Positions 26,371 through 34,583 of a stretch of DNA of 64,000 nucleotides are shown here, piece after piece. The DNA lies in NCBI RefSeq assembly GCF_011365745.1, contig NZ_JAAOBY010000004.1:65735-129734 (forward strand). Direction: 5' to 3'. Every line of letters starts with the position of its first letter. Position 1 is the first letter of the stretch. The translations under genes were made by a program, and so were the position numbers. A model generated the notes under the pieces. That model saw only the letters and a program-made list of their open reading frames with translations. It did not search any database and had not been told where the DNA came from. This DNA comes from Flavobacterium turcicum (GTDB taxonomy: Bacteria > Bacteroidota > Bacteroidia > Flavobacteriales > Flavobacteriaceae).

Positions 26371-26787
26371 ATGGAAATGAAAGTTTTAAATGTTTTGTTG
26401 ATTGAAGATGATGCTATTGAAATAATGAAATTCAATAGGGTTGTGAATGAGATAAATGTGCCAAAAAAAATTGTTGAGGCCCACAACGGTGAGGAAGCGT
26501 TGAATATTATTGCGAAAGCGGCATTCATCCCCAATATTATAATTTTAGATTTGAATATGCCAAAAATTAATGGCATTGAGTTTTTGCGGGAGCTTAAGAG
26601 TAAGGAAGCGTACAAGTATATTCCTGCCATCATATTAACAACTTCGAACAGTCGAAAAGATATTTTAGAGTGCTACAAAATTGGCATTGCTGGTTATTTG
26701 TTAAAGCCTCTAAAATATGAAGACTATAAAAATCGCGTTCATAAGTTAATTGAGTATTGGAGTTGCAACGAACTAATATCTCAATAA
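26371..26787 (+). CDS. Single-domain response regulator (Rcp/CheY-like)
   Basis: 138 residues, a REC domain only. The acidic pocket is LIEDD (Glu12-Asp14), the phosphoacceptor Asp60 lies in IILDLNMPKING, the switch Thr is in IILTTSNSRKD and the conserved Lys is in LLKPLKYED. Without an output domain, it probably relays phosphoryl groups or acts by protein binding, as in cyanobacterial Rcp1. It heads the operon, with its stop one base before the H-NOX ATG. An alternative start two codons later (MKVLNVLL) is possible. Confidence 0.93.
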   Translation: MEMKVLNVLLIEDDAIEIMKFNRVVNEINVPKKIVEAHNGEEALNIIAKAAFIPNIIILDLNMPKINGIEFLRELKSKEAYKYIPAIILTTSNSRKDILECYKIGIAGYLLKPLKYEDYKNRVHKLIEYWSCNELISQ

Positions 26788-26788
26788 T

Positions 26789-27331
26789 ATGTATGGAATT
26801 GTCAATAAAGCAATAGAGGACTTAGTTCTTGCTAATTTTGGTGAAGATTGCTGGGAACGCGTGAAATCCCGAAGTGGAGTTGATGTTGATTACTTTATCA
26901 GTAACGAGCCTTATGATGACGATTTGACTTACGCATTGGCTCGAGCAATTGCAGAGGAAACTAATACTACTTTATCTAATGTTTTAATAAGTTTTGGCGA
27001 ATGGTGGGTGGTCAATACCACAAAGGTCAAGTATGGTGGTTTAATGGAAGCCGGCGGAAGAGATTTACGTGAATTTTTAATTAATTTACCACAATTTCAC
27101 AATCGGGTGATGCTAATTTACCCTAAACTAACTCCACCTGAATTTAAAGTTTCTCAAATCACCGAAAATAGTTTGCAACTGCATTATTTTTCAAAGCGCG
27201 AGGGTCTCCAAGACTTTGTTCGAGGACTCATTCAAGGCTTAGGAATTATTTACAAAAAAGCAGTAGTTATTACTTTACTTCAAGCTCGTGACCACGGGAG
27301 TACTCACGAAATTTTTAACATCTCATGGTAA
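26789..27331 (+). CDS. H-NOX haem nitric-oxide sensor
   Basis: 180 residues forming a complete H-NOX (HNOB) domain. The proximal haem ligand is His104 in LPQFHNRVMLIYPKL, and the haem-propionate motif YxSxR is present as Tyr133-Ser135-Arg137 (HYFSKREGLQDF). The O2-stabilising distal Tyr of anaerobe H-NOX proteins appears to be Phe143 here; the segment aligns closely with soluble guanylate cyclase. This predicts an NO-selective five-coordinate haem. H-NOX proteins regulate a partner kinase in trans, and the partner is the HNOBA kinase six bases downstream. It is cytoplasmic with no signal peptide. Confidence 0.95.
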   Translation: MYGIVNKAIEDLVLANFGEDCWERVKSRSGVDVDYFISNEPYDDDLTYALARAIAEETNTTLSNVLISFGEWWVVNTTKVKYGGLMEAGGRDLREFLINLPQFHNRVMLIYPKLTPPEFKVSQITENSLQLHYFSKREGLQDFVRGLIQGLGIIYKKAVVITLLQARDHGSTHEIFNISW

Positions 27332-27337
27332 GTCAAA

Positions 27338-30022
27338 ATGGAAAAAATCAATTTTAATTTTGATGAAAATAGTTTCAATAAACTCTTTCCCTTTTATATC
27401 CTTATTGATGATGGCCTTTCAATAAAAGGAATAGGTAAGAGCTTAATGAAAATTTTTCCGGATACTAATTTGAACGAGAATTTTTTGCAGAAGTTTAGTA
27501 TTAAAAGACCCTTCTTGATAGAGCAGAACTTTGAGAATTTAAAAAACATTTCAAACCAATTAATTGTAATTGAGGCCCAGTTAAACGGAGTTCAACTTCG
27601 TGGCCAACTACAACCATATGAAAATTATTTACTATTTGTGGGCACGCCATGGTTTGTTTCAATGGAAGAGGTCGTTCATAATAATTTAACTCTTCATGAC
27701 TTTGCTTTTCATGATCCCTCATTAGATTTATTACATGTTTTAAAAGTACAAGAAATAACCAACGAGGATTTAAAAGTTTTGTTGGTCAAAATTAATGATC
27801 AAAAGAAGAAATTAAAAAAAGATCAAGAAGCATTAAATAGACTGTCATTAGTAGCAAGTACTAATGAAAATGGAGTTTTTTTTACAGATCTTAATGGAGT
27901 AATTTTTTGGTGCAACGCTGCCTATTTGCAATTAACAGGTCGTGCTAAAGAGGAGATCATTGGTAAAACAGCAGCGCAAATTGGTTCGTGTGATCAAATG
28001 ACTATTACGGATTTAAAAAAGCTCGTAGACCCTTTCTTTAAAAAAGAAAAGTTTGAAGTTGAGGTGCCTTATGCTCGTAAAAATGATAAACCATTTTGGG
28101 CCAAAATTAAAGCACAGCCTGTTTGCGATCACGAGGGTCAGCCATCGCAATATTTTGCAGTAATTGAAGATATTACAGAAAAGAATGCATCTGATTTGAA
28201 GCTTATTGAGTCCGAAAATAGATTGACTTTTTTGATTAAAAACTTACAGACAGGAATCATTGTAGAAAATGAAAACAGACAAATTCTATTAGCAAACAAA
28301 AAATTTTCAACCATGTTTGGTTTTGATGCTAATTCTGATTCATTGATAGGAAATAATGCGTTACAAATTATGAAGCAAACCAAACATTATTTTGTAGAGC
28401 CAACATCTTATCTGGAAAGATTAGATGAAATATTACATAATCAAGAGCCCGTTTTAAATGAAGAATTAGAACTTACTGATGGAAGAATTATAGAACGCAG
28501 CTTCGTACCTATCATTCTAGATGATCGTTATTCGGGTAATTTAACCTCGTATGTTGATGTTACTATTAAAAAGAAATATGAAAATAGCTTAAAAAATGAA
28601 AAGGAAAAATACAGTAATATCATAGCTAATATGAATCTCGGTTTGATTGAAGTTAATATGAAAGATAAAATTACGTTTGCAAATCATAGTTTTAGTCAAA
28701 TGAGTGGTTACGAGATAGATGAATTAATGGGAGCTGAAGTGAATGGCCTTTTTCAAACTGATGAAAACCAATCGCTGGTAGCTGCTAAGATGAAATTGCG
28801 TACTGAAGGAATAAGTGATTCCTATGAAATTTTAGTTAAAAATAAAGAACAACAAGAACGTTCTTGGCTAATTAGTGCCGCGCCTAATTATGATGTGAGT
28901 GGTAAAATGATTGGTTCGATAGGAATTCATTTAGACATTACAGATCAAAAAGCGCAAGAGGAAGAGTTGTATCTATTGTCATTAATTGCTGAAAAAAATA
29001 TCAACTCGGTAGTAATTTGCGATAATCACGGTAAAATAGAATGGGTAAATTCTAGTTTTGAGCTCATGTCAGGCTATACCAAGAAAGAGTTAATTGGCTT
29101 TACTCCTGGAAAAGTATTGCAAGGGCCTGAGTCAAAACCGGAAACTATTAACTACATCCGAAACCAAATTAGGAGAGGTCATCCTTTTAATTGTGAAATT
29201 CTAAATTACACTAAATCCAAAGAAAAATATTGGGTTAGAGTACAAGGTCAAGCTCTTTACAATAAAAAAAATGAAATTGTCAGGTATTTTGCTATTCAGG
29301 AAAATATTACTAATCAAAAAAAACTCGAAAATCAACAAGAGCAGTTGGTCGAAAGTTTAGCAAAAACCAATAAAGAATTAGAGCATTATGCGCAAATGGT
29401 ATCGCATGATTTGAAATCGCCATTGCATAGTATTCACTCTCTATTAGCATGGATAAAAGAGGACAATGATGTAGCATTTACAGCCCAAACTTTACAATAT
29501 TTTGAATTAATTGAAAATAAAGTAGAAAAAATGGATCATCTCATAGATGGAATTTTGACGTATTCCCGTATTGGCAAGGATGATTCCGTGCAAGAGAAAG
29601 TGAGCATACAAGAATTAATTCAATCAATTATAGAGATAATTCATGTTCCAAAACACATTACCATTCATGTAAAAAAAGAATTACCAGTTTTGTTGGTTAA
29701 CCGTTATCGAATCCAGCAATTGTTTCAAAATGTAATTGTTAACGCCGTTAATTACATAGATAAAGAATTCGGTAAAATAGTAATTGAAGCTAAAGAATAT
29801 CAAGATAGTGTTGTTTTTTCGATTAAGGATAACGGAATAGGAATCTATAAAGAAAATTATGACAAGGTATTTAATACTTTTCAATCTTTTTCGCAAAATA
29901 AAAACTCAACTGGACTTGGATTAGCCATTGTAAAAAAAATAATTGAAGCTGAAAAGGGTGAAATTTGGTTAGAGAGTGAATTGGGTATTGGGTCGACCTT
30001 TTTTATCAAAATAAAAAAATAA
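27338..30022 (+). CDS. HNOBA-domain multi-PAS sensor histidine kinase
   Basis: 894 residues. Residues 1-140 are an HNOBA (haem-NO-binding-associated) domain: FNKLFPFYILIDDGLSI, LRGQLQPYENYLLFVGTPW and LTLHDFAFHDPSLDLL. A coiled coil (about 140-165) follows, then four PAS domains (about 165-285, 290-410, 415-535, 540-660). HisKA has His690 in MVSHDLKSPLHSI, and the HATPase has NAVNY, DNGIGI and GLGLAIVKK boxes. PAS4 has a LOV-like LQGPESKPETI segment but lacks the flavin-binding Cys. There are no transmembrane helices, so it is cytoplasmic. With the adjacent H-NOX it should form an NO-responsive kinase. No receiver domain is attached, so the phosphoryl group must go to a separate regulator or Hpt. 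Confidence 0.93.
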   Translation: MEKINFNFDENSFNKLFPFYILIDDGLSIKGIGKSLMKIFPDTNLNENFLQKFSIKRPFLIEQNFENLKNISNQLIVIEAQLNGVQLRGQLQPYENYLLFVGTPWFVSMEEVVHNNLTLHDFAFHDPSLDLLHVLKVQEITNEDLKVLLVKINDQKKKLKKDQEALNRLSLVASTNENGVFFTDLNGVIFWCNAAYLQLTGRAKEEIIGKTAAQIGSCDQMTITDLKKLVDPFFKKEKFEVEVPYARKNDKPFWAKIKAQPVCDHEGQPSQYFAVIEDITEKNASDLKLIESENRLTFLIKNLQTGIIVENENRQILLANKKFSTMFGFDANSDSLIGNNALQIMKQTKHYFVEPTSYLERLDEILHNQEPVLNEELELTDGRIIERSFVPIILDDRYSGNLTSYVDVTIKKKYENSLKNEKEKYSNIIANMNLGLIEVNMKDKITFANHSFSQMSGYEIDELMGAEVNGLFQTDENQSLVAAKMKLRTEGISDSYEILVKNKEQQERSWLISAAPNYDVSGKMIGSIGIHLDITDQKAQEEELYLLSLIAEKNINSVVICDNHGKIEWVNSSFELMSGYTKKELIGFTPGKVLQGPESKPETINYIRNQIRRGHPFNCEILNYTKSKEKYWVRVQGQALYNKKNEIVRYFAIQENITNQKKLENQQEQLVESLAKTNKELEHYAQMVSHDLKSPLHSIHSLLAWIKEDNDVAFTAQTLQYFELIENKVEKMDHLIDGILTYSRIGKDDSVQEKVSIQELIQSIIEIIHVPKHITIHVKKELPVLLVNRYRIQQLFQNVIVNAVNYIDKEFGKIVIEAKEYQDSVVFSIKDNGIGIYKENYDKVFNTFQSFSQNKNSTGLGLAIVKKIIEAEKGEIWLESELGIGSTFFIKIKK

Positions 30023-30026
30023 TAGC

Positions 30027-31160
30027 ATGAAAGTTATACAAGCAAGTAATGTCGGAAACCAAGATTGGAATTATTTTCAAGAAAAAAAACAACTCAATAA
30101 CCCGTTGGTTTTAGTTTTTGGGAATCGATTTTTATTAGAAGATGAACAAGTAATTGATGCTATCCGTGCAGAATTTCCATATGAACATCTTGTATTTGGG
30201 TCTACTGCAGGAGAAATTCTGTGTTGTAATGTTTATGATAATTCAATCACTGTAACTGCCATCGAATTTGAGAATAGTTCCTTTGTCGTAGAACGAGCTA
30301 ATATTTTAGATTATCAAAAAAACGCACAAGATTTGGGTGAAGTATTATATCAAAAAATCCCAAAGCAAGACTTAAAACACCTTTTCGTTCTTTCTGAAGG
30401 GAGTTTTGTAAACGGAAGTTCACTTATCAAAGGCCTCGAAAGTGCTTTAGAATCTCAAGTTAGAATTACCGGCGGAATGTGTGGAGATGATTCGCGTTTT
30501 GAAAAAACAATTGCCTCCTATAAAGAGAACCCAAAAGAGGGAGAAGTCGTGCTAATTGGATTTTATGGAGCATCCTTAGAGATTAGTTTTGCTAGTTTTG
30601 GAGGTTGGATCCCTTTTGGGCCAGAGCGTATTGTAACCCGTTCCCAAGGCAATGTATTATTTGAAATTGATGGTCAGCCAGCACTTGATCTTTATAAAAA
30701 TTATTTGGGTGACAAAGCAAGCGAGTTACCCAAAGCTTCTTTGTTTTACCCCTTAAATGTAACGCCACAGGACCGAAATGAGCCAGTAGTTCGAACCATT
30801 TTGAATATTGATAATGCGAACTCGTCAATGATTTTAGCAGGCGATGTTCCTACAGATTCAAAAGTACAACTCATGATGGCCTCCGTAGATAATATTGCAG
30901 ATGGAGCCTTACAAGCCGCTGAATTTGGTATGAAAAACCGAAAAACAAAACCAGAGTTCGTACTTGCTATTAGTTGCGTGGGTCGCAAATTGGTGATGGA
31001 CCAAAGAGTAGAAGAGGAACTAGACCAAGTACGTGAAGTAATAGGCGAACGAGTGCCCATAACAGGTTTTTACTCTTACGGAGAATTAGCGCCATTTAAT
31101 GGTAGTGCCACTTGCGAACTACACAATCAAACCATGACTTTAACCTTAATAAGTGAGTAA
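30027..31160 (+). CDS. FIST-domain sensor protein, NosP-like
   Basis: 377 residues with FIST_N (HLVFGSTAGEIL, KHLFVLSEGSFVNGSSLIKGLE, ITGGMCGDDSRFEKT) and FIST_C (GNVLFEIDGQPALDLYKNYLG, GFYSYGELAPF, CELHNQTMTLTLIS). FIST proteins sense small ligands. One group, NosP, binds haem and nitric oxide and controls a co-encoded histidine kinase. Here the stop codon overlaps the ATG of such a kinase (TAATG) and the operon also holds an H-NOX, so an NO or related ligand is a reasonable inference. Haem binding itself cannot be read from the sequence. Confidence 0.9.
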   Translation: MKVIQASNVGNQDWNYFQEKKQLNNPLVLVFGNRFLLEDEQVIDAIRAEFPYEHLVFGSTAGEILCCNVYDNSITVTAIEFENSSFVVERANILDYQKNAQDLGEVLYQKIPKQDLKHLFVLSEGSFVNGSSLIKGLESALESQVRITGGMCGDDSRFEKTIASYKENPKEGEVVLIGFYGASLEISFASFGGWIPFGPERIVTRSQGNVLFEIDGQPALDLYKNYLGDKASELPKASLFYPLNVTPQDRNEPVVRTILNIDNANSSMILAGDVPTDSKVQLMMASVDNIADGALQAAEFGMKNRKTKPEFVLAISCVGRKLVMDQRVEEELDQVREVIGERVPITGFYSYGELAPFNGSATCELHNQTMTLTLISE

Positions 31161-32194
31161 TGAATTCTTTATTGAAAAGACAAATAGATAAAAAACTGCG
31201 GGGTGGGTTAAATGATTTGGATATTTTTCTTGCGGCTGTAAATGAGTCTTACGAAAATTTTGAGAGTCAAATAAGCTTGCTTCAACGTGCAATGAAAATT
31301 AGTTCTGATGAACTTTTTAAAGCCAATCAAAAACTTCGCGATGAGGCTGAAAGTTTGAAAGAAATCAATAAAAACTTAGAGTTTATTTTGCAATCTATGA
31401 GTTTGGATGTGGCTCAAATTGATACTGCAGGATCATTTAATTCTACAGAATATATAAAAAAGCAATCAATAGAAATTTTAAAAATTAACAAACAAAGAGA
31501 AGAGTTAGTGGCGCACCTCGAAAATCAAAATACCATATTAAACGAGTATGCGCATATGGTTTCGCATGATTTGAAAGCGCCTTTGCGGAACATTGATGCT
31601 CTTATAAATTGGTTTATTGAAGACAACAAGGAGATGATGAATGAGAGCAATTTAAAATCGATGCAATTAATGCTTTCTAATGTTGAAAAAATGGATTTGT
31701 TGATAAAAGGAATTTTAAATTATTCCGAAGTACAAAACAAAGACAGTTTAGACAGATGGATTGATTTAAATTTGATTTTAGAAGATACTAGTCGTTTATA
31801 CAGCGAAGAACACATCAGCATTAATTTTGATACTGTTTTGCCAAAGGTTTGGGGTAATGACACAAGGTTTATGCAATTGTTTCAAAATCTCATTCAAAAT
31901 GCCATCAAGTACAACAATAAAAAACAAATAAATATTACAATTGGCCATACAGAAGAGGTTAATTTTCACCACTTTTACATAAAAGATAACGGAGTTGGAA
32001 TCCCTGATAAATACCAATCGAAAATATTTGATATTTTTTTCAAATTAGAAAACAATAATTCCTCTTCTGGAATTGGATTATCAATTGTGAAAAAAATTGT
32101 AGAATTTTATGAAGGAACAATTTGGCTAGAAAGCCAACTCGAGGCGGGAACCACATTTTATTTTACAATAGCAAAGCACGATGGAAAAGCCTAA
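31160..32194 (+). CDS. Cytoplasmic histidine kinase, partner of the FIST sensor (NahK-like)
   Basis: 344 residues. The first 125 residues form a long coiled coil (QISLLQRAMKISSDELFKANQKL, then LKEINKNLEFILQ) with no membrane segment. HisKA carries His136 in MVSHDLKAPLRNIDALINWF. The HATPase domain has NLIQNAIKYNN, IKDNGVGIPDKY and SGIGLSIVKKIV. The catalytic half closely resembles that of the HNOBA kinase, suggesting descent by duplication within the operon. Its start overlaps the FIST stop, which fits a sensor-kinase pair. The last 14 bases overlap the Hpt gene. Confidence 0.92.
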   Translation: MNSLLKRQIDKKLRGGLNDLDIFLAAVNESYENFESQISLLQRAMKISSDELFKANQKLRDEAESLKEINKNLEFILQSMSLDVAQIDTAGSFNSTEYIKKQSIEILKINKQREELVAHLENQNTILNEYAHMVSHDLKAPLRNIDALINWFIEDNKEMMNESNLKSMQLMLSNVEKMDLLIKGILNYSEVQNKDSLDRWIDLNLILEDTSRLYSEEHISINFDTVLPKVWGNDTRFMQLFQNLIQNAIKYNNKKQINITIGHTEEVNFHHFYIKDNGVGIPDKYQSKIFDIFFKLENNNSSSGIGLSIVKKIVEFYEGTIWLESQLEAGTTFYFTIAKHDGKA

Positions 32195-32498
32195 TACCAA
32201 TTACATAGACCAATTATCTGGTGCGAATTATGAGTTTAGAAATAAACTAATCGCTATTTTAAAAAGAGAGTTGCCTGAAGAAATTAATGCTTATAAATTG
32301 GAAATAGAAGCAGGTAATATAGAAGCTGCTGCACAAATAGTACATAAATTAAAGCACAAAATTTCAATGTTAGGATTAGAGGAAAGTTACTATCTTGCTG
32401 AAAATCATGAAGATAATTTGGTGCTAAATAGCAAAATTTTGCAACCTGAGTTTGAAATTATTCTGAAATCCATGCAAGAGTTTGTAGCTTGCTTATAA
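32181..32498 (+). CDS. Histidine phosphotransfer (Hpt) protein
   Basis: 105 residues forming a helical bundle with the Hpt motif VHKLKHKISMLGL, in which His55 is the phosphorylated residue and Lys58 the conserved companion. It can shuttle phosphoryl groups between receiver domains. It overlaps the preceding kinase gene by 14 bases and precedes the LytTR regulator by 12 bases. Since neither kinase here has a receiver domain, the Hpt most likely works with the single-domain regulator at the operon start, giving a kinase-REC-Hpt-REC order. Confidence 0.85.
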   Translation: MEKPNTNYIDQLSGANYEFRNKLIAILKRELPEEINAYKLEIEAGNIEAAAQIVHKLKHKISMLGLEESYYLAENHEDNLVLNSKILQPEFEIILKSMQEFVACL

Positions 32499-32510
32499 TA
32501 ATTTTTTGAT

Positions 32511-33218
32511 ATGAATTGTATTGTTATTGATGACGAAGAAACAGCTAGAGCGATCCTAACTCAAATGATTGCTGTATCACCAGGGGTAAAATTTATTCAA
32601 GATTTTCCCAATGCACTTGGTGCAATTAAGTTTTTAAATAGCATTGCGGTAGATTTGATATTTTTAGATATTCATATGCCAGATTTTACAGGCTTTGATT
32701 TTATTCAAACTTTAAAAAATCCTCCCAAAGTAATATTAGTTACAGGTGATAAAAATTTCGCGATCGAAGCTTTCGAGTACGATTGTATTGTTGATTATCT
32801 AGTCAAACCAATAACAGAAGAACGATTTAAAAAGGCTATCCAAAAAGCAGCTTCTCATTCAAAAACACCTGTCATAGCTGATGTAAAAAAGGTAGTAGAA
32901 GACGATGCAAAGGTTTTTTACATTAATATTGATCGAAGGTTAATCAAGATTGACACCGATTCAATAATAATCGTTGAAGCCAAAGGAGACTATATTCATA
33001 TCAAAACGGATGCAAAAAACTACATTGTACATTCTACTTTAAAGAAAATCGAAGATAAATTACCTCCACAATTTTTTTTGAAAGTGCATCGTTCTTTTGT
33101 GATCAATACTAGCAAAATAATTGACATTGAAGATAATAGTATTTTAATTGGCAAAGAGGTCATTCCTGTTAGTAGAGCAAATAAACCGGAGCTAATGAAA
33201 AGATTAAATCTCCTATAG
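32511..33218 (+). CDS. LytTR-family response regulator
   Basis: 235 residues: a REC domain (IDDEETARA; phosphoacceptor Asp53 in LIFLDIHMPDFTGFDF; Thr in LVTGDKNFAIEAF; Lys in LVKPI), a linker, and a LytTR DNA-binding domain (about 140-235) with IIIVEAKGDYIHIKT and FLKVHRSFVINTSKI. It should be the DNA-binding output of the operon. No clear LytTR direct repeats were found in the spacers of this operon, so targets are unknown. Confidence 0.95.
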   Translation: MNCIVIDDEETARAILTQMIAVSPGVKFIQDFPNALGAIKFLNSIAVDLIFLDIHMPDFTGFDFIQTLKNPPKVILVTGDKNFAIEAFEYDCIVDYLVKPITEERFKKAIQKAASHSKTPVIADVKKVVEDDAKVFYINIDRRLIKIDTDSIIIVEAKGDYIHIKTDAKNYIVHSTLKKIEDKLPPQFFLKVHRSFVINTSKIIDIEDNSILIGKEVIPVSRANKPELMKRLNLL

Positions 33219-33381
33219 TGGTAACACACCAATCATAAAGTGCTTTTGCCTTTCAGTGTTAACTTGTGGGTTTATAAAAGCCAATGAAACTAACCATTTA
33301 CCGTTACTTTTTAACCTTCCAGCGAAAATTCAAAAGGGCTTCATTATACGTTTTTAATTTTATAGAACTAAATTAAAAATC

Positions 33382-34425
33382 ATGAAAGTGCTTCTTATAG
33401 ATGATCAGGAATTAGTGTTACTGACCATTGAAAAGTTATTAAAGGATCTAGGTTATTTGGTGCAATCTGTCAATAACATGGCCGATGGTATTCAAGTTTA
33501 CGATTCTTATGAACCAGACTTGGTCATTACAGATATCGATATGCCGGTAATTCCTAACTCAACTTTCGAATATAAAACATTAGATTTTATCAAAAAGAAA
33601 TCGGGTTTAGAAATCATAAAGTACATCAGATTGATAAAAAAAAGTACTATTCCTATTATGGTTTTGTCTGGTAACAAGAATGCGGATATGATTGCAAATG
33701 CATTTTCCTTGGGAGCCAATGAATACATGGTAAAGCCTCTTAGTTTAAATGAAATTGGTACACGCGTCGAAAAGTTAATAGGAAGTGCAAAACGACGTAA
33801 AGCACACAAAACTGCAATTGGAATGATCCAAAAGTCATGCATAGGTATAGTGATACCCTTTAATTATAAAACAGGTGATGTGTGGGTTGAGGAGTGGAGC
33901 CAATTTGTAAATCAAAATTTGAACTACCATATTTGTTTGGTCAATTACAATTTGGGACACGACTGCGACTGCAATCAGTTGGAAAAATTTAATAGTATGA
34001 ATAAAAGAATTACAGTTTTAAATTTTAAGCAAGCAGTTACAAAGGCAGAAGCGATTCGTTTGGGTGTGTTGTATTTAGAACAAAAACATCAGTTTGATTT
34101 TATTGTATTGCGTAATACCTATTGTTTGAACAGCCAAGTAGGCATCAAAGATGCAATTGAGATTGCTTTACAAATGGATTGTAAATACAGCCACATTGGT
34201 ACTACAATAGTAAGTGATTCTAGTTTTTTTCATAAAATTTTTCAAAAGCTTTTTATGGGAATCCCTTGTAATTTGATTAAACAATTTGGTTATTTTCAGC
34301 AAGACAAAATTGAAACTTCCATTTTTTCGAGCGAAATTGTCAAAGAGGTATTTCAAAGTCCGTTTAGAGTTGACTCAAATTTTCAAGAGGAAATTAAACA
34401 AAGAGCACAACCTTATCTTCTGTAG
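33382..34425 (+). CDS. Response regulator with a degenerate GT2-glycosyltransferase-like output domain
   Basis: 347 residues. Residues 1-133 are a REC domain (LLIDDQEL; phosphoacceptor Asp51 in VITDIDMP; Lys117 in YMVKPLS) with an insertion of about 15 residues after Asp51. Residues 150-347 follow the order of dolichyl-phosphate-type GT2 enzymes: CIGIVIPFNYKTGD, then KRITVLNFKQAVTKAEAIRLG, FDFIVLRNTYCL where the DxD metal motif should be, and a C-terminal FQSPFRVDSNFQEEI. The DxD is lost (Arg-Asn-Thr-Tyr), so catalysis is unlikely. The role may be sugar-nucleotide or protein binding under phosphorylation control. It lies 163 bases after the LytTR gene. The fold assignment is mine by motif order and needs testing. 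Confidence 0.75.
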   Translation: MKVLLIDDQELVLLTIEKLLKDLGYLVQSVNNMADGIQVYDSYEPDLVITDIDMPVIPNSTFEYKTLDFIKKKSGLEIIKYIRLIKKSTIPIMVLSGNKNADMIANAFSLGANEYMVKPLSLNEIGTRVEKLIGSAKRRKAHKTAIGMIQKSCIGIVIPFNYKTGDVWVEEWSQFVNQNLNYHICLVNYNLGHDCDCNQLEKFNSMNKRITVLNFKQAVTKAEAIRLGVLYLEQKHQFDFIVLRNTYCLNSQVGIKDAIEIALQMDCKYSHIGTTIVSDSSFFHKIFQKLFMGIPCNLIKQFGYFQQDKIETSIFSSEIVKEVFQSPFRVDSNFQEEIKQRAQPYLL

Positions 34426-34583
34426 AATTTCATTTTTGAAGGGGCTTTTGGCGCAGTTTTACTTTAGCGTTTCAGTAGTAATTTTTTTTCTTTCCATAAT
34501 AGTAGTAACTTAGGCATTACTTTTGTTGTTTAAAAGTAAAATAAAAATTACAAAGTAGCACTGAAATATAATTTGCCCAACTT

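Noticed and set aside
33219..33381. LytTR-binding direct repeats in the spacer before the REC-GT2-like gene
   Set aside because: Only one imperfect 9-base match (around TACCGTTAC) was seen and no second copy at the expected spacing.
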